Positions 17,732 to 26,495 of a stretch of DNA of 64,000 bases are shown piece by piece. The stretch is taken from positions 2,852,001 through 2,916,000 of the forward strand of contig CP050890.1 of assembly GCA_016745215.1 (NCBI GenBank), given 5' to 3'. A model generated the notes under the pieces. The model was not told the DNA's origin, ran no database searches, and saw only the letters and a program-made list of their open reading frames with translations. Origin of the DNA: Thiohalocapsa sp. PB-PSB1. GTDB taxonomy: Bacteria; Pseudomonadota; Gammaproteobacteria; Chromatiales; Chromatiaceae. The position numbers and the translations under genes were made by a program. The first letter of the stretch is position 1. Each line of letters begins with the position of its first letter.

Positions 17732-18310
17732 CTATTTGAACAGGCGCGAAATGTCGCGAAACTTTTCGTGGCTGGAATCTCCAACCCACTCGAATACGAT
17801 GGATTCGGTATCGGCCACCTGAATGCCGCACTGGCGCATGCGCTCCAATGCGTTTTGATGGCTGGCAGGATAACGCGAGCAGACAGCATCCGCGGCAACG
17901 AATACCTGATACCCCCAGCGCAGTAGTCCGGAGGCGGATTGCAGGATGCAGATATGTGCCTCCATGCCCACCAGGATGACCTGTTTGCGTTTGGATTGAT
18001 TGGTTAGAGTGCGTTCGAAACCAGCCGCGGTGCAGCAGGAGAAGCTGGTCTTTTCGGTGGCCGACGCGGATTGCGGCAGATGTTCGCGCACGGAGTCGAC
18101 GGTTGGGCCGAGCCCCTGCGGATACTGTTCGGTGAAGATGGTCGGTATGTCCAGTTCACGCGCAACCTGGGTCAGACGGTTGATGTTGGTCAGGGTTGTG
18201 GCCAGTTCCTCCGTGGGCATGACGGCGGCCAGGCGTTCCTGGACATCGACGATCAGGAGTTGGGACAGTGCGCTTTGGCACAACGGCATGGCTGCTTGAT
18301 GGATACTCAT
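17732..18310 (-). CDS. Isochorismatase-family cysteine hydrolase
   Basis: A 192-residue cysteine hydrolase of the YcaC-like type. The catalytic Asp is in LLIVDVQERL, the Lys in ATEKTSFSC and the Cys in GMEAHICILQ. The chain ends LFK at the expected family length. Family members hydrolyse amide or similar bonds in small molecules; the substrate here is unknown. It lies upstream, in the direction of transcription, of nothing obvious and about 100 bases downstream of the rhodanese gene on the same strand. Confidence 0.9.
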   Translation of the reverse strand: MSIHQAAMPLCQSALSQLLIVDVQERLAAVMPTEELATTLTNINRLTQVARELDIPTIFTEQYPQGLGPTVDSVREHLPQSASATEKTSFSCCTAAGFERTLTNQSKRKQVILVGMEAHICILQSASGLLRWGYQVFVAADAVCSRYPASHQNALERMRQCGIQVADTESIVFEWVGDSSHEKFRDISRLFK

Positions 18311-18408
18311 GGGATTCGCCTCTGTGCGCGGTGTGCCGTTTGATCATTTACCCTGAATTGAACGGGCCGCTGTTGTTGGATAAGTGGATTCGGTTTGACC
18401 GGTAGGCA

Positions 18409-18747
18409 TCAGTACTTCGCCATAGCAGGATCGACATCCCGCGCCCAAGCGTCGACTCCACCCTGAAGATTATAGACCTGTGCAAATCCTTGCCGCTCCA
18501 GATACAGGGCCACCTGCTGACTGCGAATGCCGTGGTGGCAGATGACGACCACTGATTGTTCGGCTTTGATGTCATCTGACCAAGACTGAACTTGGGCCGG
18601 AATTTGGCGCATCGGCACCAGTTGGGAGCCTTCGATGCGGCAGATGTTGAACTCCCAGGGCTCGCGTACATCGAGCAGCCAGGGGCGGCGGTCTGCTTGC
18701 GTGCGGCGCAACAGGTCTTGTAAGTCGTGCGGGTTCAGTTGTTGCAT
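18409..18747 (-). CDS. Single-domain rhodanese-like sulfurtransferase
   Basis: A 112-residue rhodanese domain. LLDVREPWEFNICRIEGS is the N-terminal rhodanese motif and CHHGIRS is the active-site loop with the catalytic Cys that would carry persulfide sulfur. The end, YNLQGGVDAWARDVDP, is typical. It lies 8 bases downstream of pcm on the same strand, so the two are probably co-transcribed. In a sulfur-oxidising phototroph it may move sulfane sulfur in the cytoplasm, but the partner is unknown. Confidence 0.9.
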   Translation of the reverse strand: MQQLNPHDLQDLLRRTQADRRPWLLDVREPWEFNICRIEGSQLVPMRQIPAQVQSWSDDIKAEQSVVVICHHGIRSQQVALYLERQGFAQVYNLQGGVDAWARDVDPAMAKY

Positions 18748-18755
18748 GGAGCGGA

Positions 18756-19421
18756 TTAAAACACAAAGCGCTCCGGGAGCGGCACGTTCTGCAAGGTTGG
18801 GATGCAGGTTTCAAACAGCTTCTGGCGGCGAAAATCGCCGCTGGAAAGGCGTGTTTCGAGCAGGGCCGTCATCAGTGGGGATTCGCCGATCACGACAAAC
18901 AATCTGCCGCCCTGGGCCAGATAATGGCGCAGCATCGGCAATGCCTCTTCGTCGGGCAAAGCGCCGGTGATGACGATGATGTCGAATGGGCCGCCGTCAA
19001 TGGACCCGGCCAGCGCATCGCCGGTGATCACCTCGATCCGCCGCAATTGGAGTGCTTGCAGGCGTTCGCGGGCGGCTTCCGCCAGTTCTGCATTGATTTC
19101 CATACTACGCACCCGGCCGCCCAGTCGCGCCAGGCAGGCGGTGACATAGCCGGTTCCGGTGCCGATTTCGAGCACTTTATCGGACGCTTGGACATCGATG
19201 GCCTGGAGCATGCGTCCGACGAATTTCGGTGCCAGCATGCTGTCGGCGTCGCCGATCGGAATTTCGATGTCGGAGTAGGCCAGCCCCTGGTAGGCGTTTG
19301 GAACAAACAATTCGCGCTGGGTCTCGGACATCACGGCCAGTACCCGTTCGTCCAGCACTTCCCACGTGCGCAGTTGTTGTTTGATCATATTCAAGCGTGC
19401 CTGGTCCACGGTTGACGTCAT
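18756..19421 (-). CDS. pcm: Protein-L-isoaspartate O-methyltransferase family protein
   Basis: A 221-residue SAM-dependent methyltransferase. The SAM loop is VLEIGTGTGYVTACLA (motif I), with MEINAELAEAAR as the acidic motif and GPFDIIVITGALP further on. These enzymes methylate isoaspartyl residues to start protein repair. This version has ITGALP where classic Pcm has VTAAAP, as in the Pcm-like paralogues of gammaproteobacteria, so repair activity is less certain than the fold. It begins at 19421 and is followed 8 bases later by the rhodanese gene. Confidence 0.85.
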   Translation of the reverse strand: MTSTVDQARLNMIKQQLRTWEVLDERVLAVMSETQRELFVPNAYQGLAYSDIEIPIGDADSMLAPKFVGRMLQAIDVQASDKVLEIGTGTGYVTACLARLGGRVRSMEINAELAEAARERLQALQLRRIEVITGDALAGSIDGGPFDIIVITGALPDEEALPMLRHYLAQGGRLFVVIGESPLMTALLETRLSSGDFRRQKLFETCIPTLQNVPLPERFVF

Positions 19422-19687
19422 ATTGTTGTTACCCTCAAAGCGTTGTTAAGGCGATTTCTTTCCGGCAATCGCCCAAGGATGCTGGAATGTGGTATCGAAT
19501 GCCAAACGAAGGCTAAGTCATTTCTGCCGAAAAATATACCAGCTTGCTCGTCTTTGCGTCGGTTTTCTCGATAAGGCGACTCGGCCGCGTTTGCGGCGCG
19601 GCCGATGGAAACCGCGCACCATGGTCAGCGTCAGCGTTAGAATACAGGGCGTTTAAACCCAATGCCGCCATCAGGCGATAGCGAGCC

Positions 19688-20083
19688 ATGTACCGAAGCC
19701 TTCTATCCACTTTAAGCGTCTCTTTGCTGGTTCCAAGCGCATTGTCGATGGGCCTTGCATTTTGCCCGGGCGCGCTTGCGCAGCAGCCAGCGGAGCTGCA
19801 GCCGGTGGGGGAGCCCACGCAGGCTGAGATCGCAACCGCCTACGCAGCGCGTATTGCCGACATCAACGAGCGCGCCCGAAAATTGCTCGGGGATGATGAC
19901 GCGGCGGTGATGCTATTGACCTTCGAGGATGCGAAAAAGCTAGGTTGTCGTGGGATGGACCGGATCGGCATACACTTCGATTGCCGTGTTCAATTGCGCC
20001 TGCGCCAGGGGGAGCGGCGTGCCAAGACCGATGTGGTAGACCTTTGGTTGTCCCACGAGGATGGCGCTTGGGTACTGCACTGA
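19688..20083 (+). CDS. Small predicted periplasmic protein, unknown function
   Basis: A 131-residue protein with a signal peptide (hydrophobic stretch ending at GALAQQ, a likely cleavage site). The mature part has an acidic helix-rich region followed by FDCRVQLRLRQGERRAKTDVVDLWLSHEDGAWVLH, which resembles small beta-sheet domains ending in a W-V motif. Two Cys residues in the mature region (LGCRG, FDCR) might pair. I recognise no family. It is transcribed divergently from pcm. Confidence 0.6.
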   Translation: MYRSLLSTLSVSLLVPSALSMGLAFCPGALAQQPAELQPVGEPTQAEIATAYAARIADINERARKLLGDDDAAVMLLTFEDAKKLGCRGMDRIGIHFDCRVQLRLRQGERRAKTDVVDLWLSHEDGAWVLH

Positions 20084-20519
20084 GAGGGTATGGCCTAGGC
20101 TGTCGAAATGTCCTGAGTTTTGATGCCAAACCGATTCCGGGTCTTGGATTGCATCATCGAACGCACTGGGGAAGCCGAATCGGTGTCGAGGTCGCTATCG
20201 GAATCGGAATCGAATCCGCTCATCGATCAAAGCAGCCAGCTCGATACCAATCCTTAATTCCGACCTCGACACCGACCCCGACTAAGCATCCATAAACCGG
20301 GAAGCTCTTGTTTTAGGGATACGGCAGATTTCGACAGCCTAGGTATAGCCTCAAAATACCGTGCATCAGGAAGAGGCACGTTCTGCAAGCGATCGATGTG
20401 CATGCTGCTTGGGTGCTGCCTTCGTAGAAGGTTCACCGACTTCACCCAGGATGCAGTCTGATTTAAATTATGTGAAGGCAGCATCCAGTCAGGTGGTCTG
20501 TTTCTGGATAGAAATCGCG
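20084..20519. other. Intergenic region with inverted ATCGG-type repeats
   Basis: No gene is supported. GTGTCGAGGTCGCTATCGG and ATTCCGACCTCGACACC form an interrupted inverted repeat around 20180-20275, separated by direct GGAATC repeats. The same ATCGGNATCGG type of sequence flanks the insertion in the ISAs1 remnant near 38650 and 39100. The end of the region, GAGGCACGTTCTGCAAG, is echoed at 18779. Confidence 0.5.
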
Positions 20520-21644
20520 TTAAATCAGGGCCAAATTGTCGCGGTGAATCAGCTCCGCGTCGTCGACGAAACCCAGGATGGCTTTGATCTGGTGGCTCGG
20601 CTGGCCTTTGATGCGGTCGGTGTCGCTGGCATCGTAGTTGATCAATCCCCGGGCGATCTCGTCACCTGCGGCGTTGATACAGGAAACCACGGCGCCGCGT
20701 TGAAACTGTCCGCGCACGGCGGTTACCCCAACCGGCAGCAGGCTGCGACCGCCGTCGCGCAACGCGCGCACGGCGCCGTCATCCAGCTGCAGATGGCCGC
20801 TGACGGCGAGATGTCCGGCCAGCCATTGCTTGCGGGCCGCCTGCGGTTCCTGTACCGGTGTCAGCAGTGTACCCAAGTCGTCGCCGACCGCGATGTGCGC
20901 CAGGCTGTCGCTGCGGCGCCCTGGGGCGATGATGGTGGCGCAGCCGGAGCGTGCCGCCAGCCTTGCCGCGCGCAGTTTGGTGATCATGCCGCCCGTGCCA
21001 AGGCCGCCACCGCTGCCGCCAGCCATGGCGTCGAGCCGGGGATCGTCGATACGCGTGCTGCGGATCAGGTCGGCCTTTGGATTGAAGCGCGGGTCTGAAT
21101 CGAACAGCCCGTCCTGGTCCGTCAGCAGGATCAACAGTTCCGCCTCGATCAGGTTCGCCACCAATGCGGCCAGGGTATCGTTGTCGCCGAAGCGCAACTC
21201 GTCGGTGGCGACCGTGTCGTTTTCGTTCACGACCGGGATCACACCCAGCGACAGCAATGTACGCAGCGTGCTGCGGGCGTTCAGGTAACGCTCGCGGTTG
21301 GCCAGATCGTCGCGGGTCAGCAAGATCTGTGCAGTATGCAGGCCGTGCTGGGCAAAACAATGTTCATAAGCACGGATCAGACCCATTTGGCCAATGGCGG
21401 CGGCCGCCTGCAATTCGTGCAATGCTTGCGGGCGTCGCTGCCAGCCCATGCGTGACATGCCCTGGGCCACCGCGCCGGAGGACACCAGCACCAGGTGATA
21501 GCCATCGATGCGACGCGCCGCCATCTGTTCTACCCAAGATCCGAGTATGCCAATATCCAGACCGGCGCCGTCGCAGGTCAGCAGCGCGCTGCCGATCTTC
21601 ACCACCCAGCGACGGGTATTTGGTATGCGTTTGCGAGAGAACAT
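20520..21644 (-). CDS. proB: Glutamate 5-kinase
   Basis: A 374-residue enzyme for the first step of proline synthesis, phosphorylating glutamate to glutamyl-5-phosphate. It has an amino-acid-kinase domain (WVVKIGSALLT, LVSSGAVAQGM, VVNENDTVATDELRFGDND, GTGGMITKL) and a C-terminal PUA domain (about 280-365, GVTAVRGQFQRG). Length is typical. It is the last gene of an apparent rplU-rpmA-obgE-proB group on the minus strand, a common gammaproteobacterial arrangement. Confidence 0.95.
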   Translation of the reverse strand: MFSRKRIPNTRRWVVKIGSALLTCDGAGLDIGILGSWVEQMAARRIDGYHLVLVSSGAVAQGMSRMGWQRRPQALHELQAAAAIGQMGLIRAYEHCFAQHGLHTAQILLTRDDLANRERYLNARSTLRTLLSLGVIPVVNENDTVATDELRFGDNDTLAALVANLIEAELLILLTDQDGLFDSDPRFNPKADLIRSTRIDDPRLDAMAGGSGGGLGTGGMITKLRAARLAARSGCATIIAPGRRSDSLAHIAVGDDLGTLLTPVQEPQAARKQWLAGHLAVSGHLQLDDGAVRALRDGGRSLLPVGVTAVRGQFQRGAVVSCINAAGDEIARGLINYDASDTDRIKGQPSHQIKAILGFVDDAELIHRDNLALI

Positions 21645-21696
21645 TGCGGCAGTGACTGCTACGCCTGATTTTGGATAGGTTTTGGTCCGACGGGTC

Positions 21697-22782
21697 TTAA
21701 TCCAATGGATGCCAGGGTTGGTCGGCTAGGTCATCTTCTGCCTGGTCGCCAGCGGCTTGGCCGAATGCATGCGGCATTTGCTCCAATCGTCGCATCAACG
21801 CTTCGGCCAGCTCCGCGGTGCCCTCTCCGGTGGCGGCGGAGATGGCGAACGCCGGCCCGCTCCAATGCAGTTCCGCAAGCAGTGCATGTTGGCGTTGTGC
21901 GCGCTCTGTCGGGTCAAGCAGATCGATCTTATTCAGCACCAGCCAGCGTTCCTTATCCGTCAATTCAGGGCTGTAATCGGCAAGTTCGTGCTCGATCGTC
22001 CGCACTTCGGAGGCCAGATCCCGGCTGTCGTCCAGCGGCGCCATATCCAGCAGATGCAGCAGCAGACGGGTGCGTGATAAATGTTTCAAAAAACGCGTGC
22101 CAAGCCCGGCGCCAGTGGCGGCGCCGGCGATTAGCCCGGGAATATCAGCGATGACGAAGCCGCGCTTGCCACGCAGACGAACGACCCCGAGGTGCGGATG
22201 CAGGGTCGTGAACGGATAGTCGCCGACCTTGGGTTTGGCGCTTGACAGCTGTCTGATCAGGCTGGATTTACCCGCATTCGGCAGACCCAGTAGGCCGACA
22301 TCGGCGAGCAGCTGAAGATCTAGCCGCAGCAGGCGCCGTTGTCCGGGGCTGCCCAGCGTAAACTGCCTTGGCGCGCGATTGGTGCTGGATTTGTAGCGTG
22401 CATTGCCGATGCCGTGGAAGCCGCCCTGGGCCACCAATAATCGCTGATCCTGAACCAGTAATTCGCCGATGATCTCGTCGGTGTCCGCATCGCGCACGCG
22501 GGTGCCGAGGGGAACGCGCATCAGGCAATCATCGCCGGAAGATCCGGTCATGTTTCGGCCTCGGCCGTCCTGTCCGCGTTTGGCTCGATGCCGGCGTCGA
22601 TGCCGGAAATCCACCAGGGTGTTCAGATTCTCGTCGCCCACCAGATAGACACTGCCGCCGTCGCCGCCGTCACCGCCATCTGGCCCACCGCGTGGGATGT
22701 ACTTTTCCCGCCGAAAGCTGACGCAGCCGCTTCCGCCATCGCCGGCTTCCACCTGAATCAGTGCTTCATCGACAAACTTCAT
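21697..22782 (-). CDS. obgE: Obg-family GTPase
   Basis: A 361-residue GTPase involved in ribosome (50S) assembly and stress control. The start is taken at the ATG at 22782 (MKFVDEAL), because the usual Obg N-terminus begins there. The Gly-rich Obg fold has GPDGGDGGDGGSVYL; the G domain has GLPNAGKSSLI (G1), DIPG (G3) and NKIDLL (G4). The C-terminus is acidic. It lies between rpmA and proB. Confidence 0.95.
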   Translation of the reverse strand: MKFVDEALIQVEAGDGGSGCVSFRREKYIPRGGPDGGDGGDGGSVYLVGDENLNTLVDFRHRRRHRAKRGQDGRGRNMTGSSGDDCLMRVPLGTRVRDADTDEIIGELLVQDQRLLVAQGGFHGIGNARYKSSTNRAPRQFTLGSPGQRRLLRLDLQLLADVGLLGLPNAGKSSLIRQLSSAKPKVGDYPFTTLHPHLGVVRLRGKRGFVIADIPGLIAGAATGAGLGTRFLKHLSRTRLLLHLLDMAPLDDSRDLASEVRTIEHELADYSPELTDKERWLVLNKIDLLDPTERAQRQHALLAELHWSGPAFAISAATGEGTAELAEALMRRLEQMPHAFGQAAGDQAEDDLADQPWHPLD

Positions 22783-22968
22783 GCCGCTGTTTCCATTATG
22801 ATCGAAAAGCAATCGAGCTTGTCTGCTGGCGAGGCTTTTCGGCACCTCGTGCGCGCTACCGGCGTATTACGTTGGGACTCGGATTCGCTGTGGCCGATTC
22901 GGCGCTGGCCGCGGGATAGAGATCAGGTCGAAACCGACGGGATGCTGTCGAAATGGACAGGAAGCGCC

Positions 22969-23232
22969 TCAGCCCTGTGCTTCTACAATACTGACGTACT
23001 TGCGATTTTTCGGCCCCTTGACCTGGAACAGAACGCGGCCGTCTTTCAATGCAAACAGCGTGTGGTCGCGACCGCAGCCAACGTTGACGCCGTTATGGAA
23101 GCGGGTGCCGCGCTGACGCACGATGATGCTGCCTGCCTTGACCTGCTGACCGCCAAATCGCTTTACGCCCAGCCGTTTGGATTCGGAATCGCGGCCGTTG
23201 CGCGAACTGCCGCCTGCTTTCTTGTGTGCCAT
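22969..23232 (-). CDS. rpmA: 50S ribosomal protein L27
   Basis: An 87-residue protein starting MAHKKAGGSSRNGRDSESKR, the conserved L27 N-terminus that reaches the peptidyl-transferase centre. GSIIVRQRGTRFHNGVNVG is also diagnostic. It follows rplU by 42 bases and forms the usual L21-L27 pair. Confidence 0.98.
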   Translation of the reverse strand: MAHKKAGGSSRNGRDSESKRLGVKRFGGQQVKAGSIIVRQRGTRFHNGVNVGCGRDHTLFALKDGRVLFQVKGPKNRKYVSIVEAQG

Positions 23233-23274
23233 GGGGATGCTCCTGAGTTCGTAGCCGGCGAGTTTGTTGCCGAT

Positions 23275-23589
23275 TCAGCCTCCGGCAATGCCGGTGATTT
23301 TGAGTTCCGTAAACCACTGCCGGTGGCCTTGGCGTTTTAGATATTGTTTACGGCGACGAAATTTTACGATCTTGATCTTGCGGCTTCGGCCGTGGCTGGT
23401 CACCTCGGCGGTCACTCTGCCGCCTTCTACAAAGGGCTTGCCGACTGTGAATTCGCCATCGTTGGCGATCATCAGTACCTTATCGATGTCGATGCTGGTG
23501 CCGGCTTCGCTATCCAGCTTTTCGACCCGAAGCGTATCGCCCTCTGCGACGCGATATTGTTTGCCGCCTGTTTCAATGACTGCGTACAT
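23275..23589 (-). CDS. rplU: 50S ribosomal protein L21
   Basis: A 104-residue protein starting MYAVIETGGKQYRVAEGD and containing KIKIVKFRRRKQYLKRQGHR, both characteristic of L21, which binds 23S rRNA in the large subunit. It is the first gene of the minus-strand rplU-rpmA-obgE-proB group; its promoter must lie in 23590-23850, divergent from ispB. Confidence 0.98.
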   Translation of the reverse strand: MYAVIETGGKQYRVAEGDTLRVEKLDSEAGTSIDIDKVLMIANDGEFTVGKPFVEGGRVTAEVTSHGRSRKIKIVKFRRRKQYLKRQGHRQWFTELKITGIAGG

Positions 23590-23854
23590 GGTGGTGTTCC
23601 CGGGATGTCGTGCTTGATGTCCTGATGCATCGTCACCAAACTTGTTTCCGGCTCCAGGGTGGGACGGTACACATTAAAGATCGTTATGGTGTCGTTGGAA
23701 AGCGCGATGATGATCGCGCGTGCATCTTGCGTAGCCGGGCAGTCTATCGTTGAAAGATAAAATGAGTCAACAATTAATAGAGCTTTTCGTTGCAGACAGG
23801 ATGTCCGGGTGCCGCGTATGAATCATTTTGCCATACATTTCCATGGTCTTGAGC

Positions 23855-23883
23855 TTGACAGGATGCGGGGGTGACCCTAGCAT
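23855..23883 (+). promoter_or_regulatory. Candidate sigma-70 promoter of ispB
   Basis: TTGACA (23855-23860), a 17-base spacer and TAGCAT (23878-23883) lie about 30 bases before the ispB start. The fit to the -35 consensus is perfect and to the -10 moderate. Prediction from sequence only. Confidence 0.5.
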
Positions 23884-23914
23884 CGTCTCTTCCCCCCAGA
23901 TGAAAACCCGCCCT

Positions 23915-24883
23915 ATGGATTTGTCCGCTATCAGGGCACCGGTTGTAAAAGACATTCAGGCTGTCGATGAGATTATCCTCAAACGCCTGCAGTCAAACGT
24001 GGTGCTAATTAATCAGATCGGCCACTACATCATTAGCAGTGGTGGCAAACGTTTGCGTCCCCTGCTGGTGCTGCTTGCCGCGCGCGCCTGCGACTATCGG
24101 GGTTCGGCCCATCTCGACATGGCCGCTATCGTGGAGTTCATCCACACGGCCACGCTGTTGCACGACGATGTCGTCGACGGCTCCGAACTGCGCCGAAATC
24201 GCGATACGGCCAATGCCGTTTGGGGCAACGAGGCCAGCGTGCTGGTTGGCGATTTCCTCTACTCTCGCGCCTTCGAGATGATGGTGGACGTAGGCATCAT
24301 GCGCGTGATGGATGTCTTGTCCCATGCCACCAATCGCATCGCCGAGGGCGAAGTCTTGCAGTTGCTCAACACGAATGACCCGGATACCGACCAGGCGCGG
24401 TACATGGAAGTGATCGAGCGCAAAACGGCAACCTTGTTCGAAGCCGGGACGCGGCTTGGCGCGGTGCTTGCCGAGGTGCCGCGCGCAACAGAAGACGCGC
24501 TGGCCAATTTTGGCTTGCACCTCGGCATCGCCTTCCAGCTGGTGGATGACGCCCTCGACTATGAGTCTGACGCCGAAATCATCGGCAAACACATTGGCGA
24601 CGACTTGGAAGAAGGCAAACCCACCTTGCCCGTTATCCGTGCCATCGAAGTCGGCAGCGATGTGCAGCGCGACCGCCTGCGCACAGCGATCGAAACCGGC
24701 GGTCGCGAGCACATCGCCGACGTGGTCGATGCGATTGTTTCCACCGGCGCAATCGACTATACTGTGCAACTTGCTCGCTCGCACGCCGAGGCCGCGAAGA
24801 AAGCGCTACAGGTGCTTCCCGATAGCCCCGCCAAGCAATCGTTGGAAGCGACTGCCGACTTCGCCGTCGCGAGAACCCATTAA
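23915..24883 (+). CDS. ispB: Octaprenyl diphosphate synthase (polyprenyl synthetase)
   Basis: A 322-residue trans-prenyltransferase that extends farnesyl diphosphate for the quinone side chain. The first Asp-rich motif is LLHDDVVDGSELRR, the second is QLVDDALDYESD, and GGKRLRPLL binds diphosphate. The ATG at 23915 gives the usual MDLSAIRAPV start; an in-frame ATG at 23900 is an alternative. It is divergent from rplU, the classic ispB-rplU arrangement, and gives the quinone needed for photosynthetic electron transfer. Confidence 0.95.
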   Translation: MDLSAIRAPVVKDIQAVDEIILKRLQSNVVLINQIGHYIISSGGKRLRPLLVLLAARACDYRGSAHLDMAAIVEFIHTATLLHDDVVDGSELRRNRDTANAVWGNEASVLVGDFLYSRAFEMMVDVGIMRVMDVLSHATNRIAEGEVLQLLNTNDPDTDQARYMEVIERKTATLFEAGTRLGAVLAEVPRATEDALANFGLHLGIAFQLVDDALDYESDAEIIGKHIGDDLEEGKPTLPVIRAIEVGSDVQRDRLRTAIETGGREHIADVVDAIVSTGAIDYTVQLARSHAEAAKKALQVLPDSPAKQSLEATADFAVARTH

Positions 24884-25174
24884 AAGCAGCTGCTTAAAAT
24901 GCAAACTGGCATTGGACTGAAAGCCAGAGGTCGAATAGGAGCCTGAGCAAGCAGGAAACCGAGCAAGCAGGAATTCGAGTAAACAGGAGCCGAAGTCAAA
25001 GGAGTCCAATTGGTACCGAACTGATGGCAACTCCTCTCTCGAGACCTGGTGACGGACCGCAACAAGATCGAAAGCGCCAGCGGATCCCGCACAACCGCCA
25101 TCGCAATGTCAAGCGCAGTTTTATGATGTGGCTGCGAATGCCGGCAGCATTCCTGACCATCACAGCCCAAACAT

Positions 25175-25251
25175 CGGGGTGTAGCTCAGCCTGGTAGAGC
25201 ACTGCCTTCGGGAGGCAGGGGCCGGAGGTTCGAATCCTCTCACCCCGACCA
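25175..25251 (+). tRNA. tRNA-Pro(CGG)
   Basis: A complete cloverleaf: acceptor CGGGGTG pairs with CACCCCG, D arm GCTCAGCCTGGTAGAGC, anticodon stem CTGCC/GGCAG with loop TTCGGGA (anticodon CGG), T arm with GGTTCGAATCC, discriminator A and an encoded CCA end. Confidence 0.95.
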
Positions 25252-25491
25252 TTCATTCCGACCACGTATCCTGAGCATGCTTTCCGGCCATGCATTTCAG
25301 CCACTTGCAGCCAAGCATGAGTGCAACCTGCACCAACGAACGTTCGGCGCAGCACCTGGTGCAGCATCTGGGGCCGAGCAGCCATTGCCTTGCATCATCG
25401 AACACCGCAGACATTCCCACTCACGCTGGCCCGGCGAAGGTCCGACAGGCTGTGACCCTGGCAAACATGCGCTCCCGAAACAATGTAATCA

Positions 25492-25568
25492 GCCCTCGTA
25501 GCTCAGTCGGATAGAGCAACCGCCTCCTAAGCGGTAGGTCGCAGGTTCGAATCCTGCCGAGGGCGCCA
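25492..25568 (+). tRNA. tRNA-Arg(CCU)
   Basis: A complete cloverleaf: acceptor GCCCTCG pairs with CGAGGGC, D arm GCTCAGTCGGATAGAGC, anticodon stem ACCGC/GCGGT with loop CTCCTAA (anticodon CCT), T arm GCAGGTTCGAATCCTGC, discriminator G and encoded CCA. Repeats and insertion sequences begin right after it. No att-like repeat of its 3' end was found in the window. Confidence 0.95.
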
Positions 25569-25621
25569 ACGACATCATCGGTTCTACAGCGTTGGCTCCA
25601 AACACAAGGGGTACTGTCTTC

Positions 25622-26265
25622 AAGGAATGCAAGGATTCACCGCAGAGACGCAGAGACGCAGAGTGCCCAAGGCACCTCGCCCGCAAGCGGACCTTCACCA
25701 GCCGCGGCAGCCATTCGGCGTAGGAGTCCGCTTGCGGGCGACCCGGCAGGTGGTGCCAACGGATCGGACGCGATCGCCACGCCTTTCCCGGGAGAAGGAT
25801 GCCGCCTGCAAAGAATGCAAGGATCCACCGCAGAGACGCAGAGCGCGCAGAGTGCCCAAGGCACCTCGCCCGCAAGCGGACCTTCACCAGCCGCTCGGCG
25901 TAGGAGCCCGCTTGCGGGCGACCGGGCAGGTGATGCCAACGTATCGGACGCGATCACCACGCCTTTCCCGGGAGAAGGATGTTGCCTGAAAAGAATGCAA
26001 GGAATTCACCGCAGAGACGCAGAGTGCCCAAGGCACCTCGCCCGCAAGCGGACCTTCACCAACTGCGGCAGCCGCTCGGCGTAGGAGCCCGCTTGCGGGC
26101 GACCCGGCAGGTGATGCCAACGGATCGGACGCGATCACCACGCCTTTCCCGGGAGAAGGATGCCGCCCGCAAAGAATGCAAGGATTCACCTCAGAGACGC
26201 AAAGCGCGCAGAAGGGCCAAGGCCAGTACATCCCTCTTCTCTGCGTCTCTGCGGTGACTCAAACC
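25622..26265. repeat. Tandem array of about 180-bp repeat units
   Basis: Units start at GAATGCAAGG at 25625, 25813, 25993 and 26174, so the spacing is 188, 180 and 181 bases. Each unit contains TTCACCGCAGAGACGCAGAG, then GCCCAAGGCACCTCGCCCGC, the facing CGCCCGCAAGCGG / CCGCTTGCGGGCG pair, and CACGCCTTTCCCGGGAGAAGG. The fourth unit is short, and the array ends with an inverted copy (CTCTGCGTCTCTGCGGTGA) near 26245. One further unit in reverse orientation lies at 42230-42410. Confidence 0.8.
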
Positions 26266-26495
26266 AGGCAGCACCCAACACAAGGGACTCGTCATCCCTC
26301 GCATACCAGCCTTGGGTATCTCGACAAAAGGTCTTGGAACCCTAGCTCGGAGCGAGGAACAAACCCCAACAGGAACCGGCATTGCAGAGAAGGGCAGGAT
26401 GCAAACGCGATGCTGCCGACCCTGATATGGCACCTGGATATGGCACCAGATCGCAGGAGCAATGCGGATATTCGGGTTCCTTGGTCACCCCGACC

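Noticed and set aside
25175..25568. tRNA genes as attachment sites of an integrated element
   Set aside because: No integrase gene is present and no second copy of either tRNA 3' end was found in the window.
25622..26265. 180-bp repeats as a CRISPR array or gene family
   Set aside because: The units are too long and contiguous, and the frames through them are broken by the REP palindromes.
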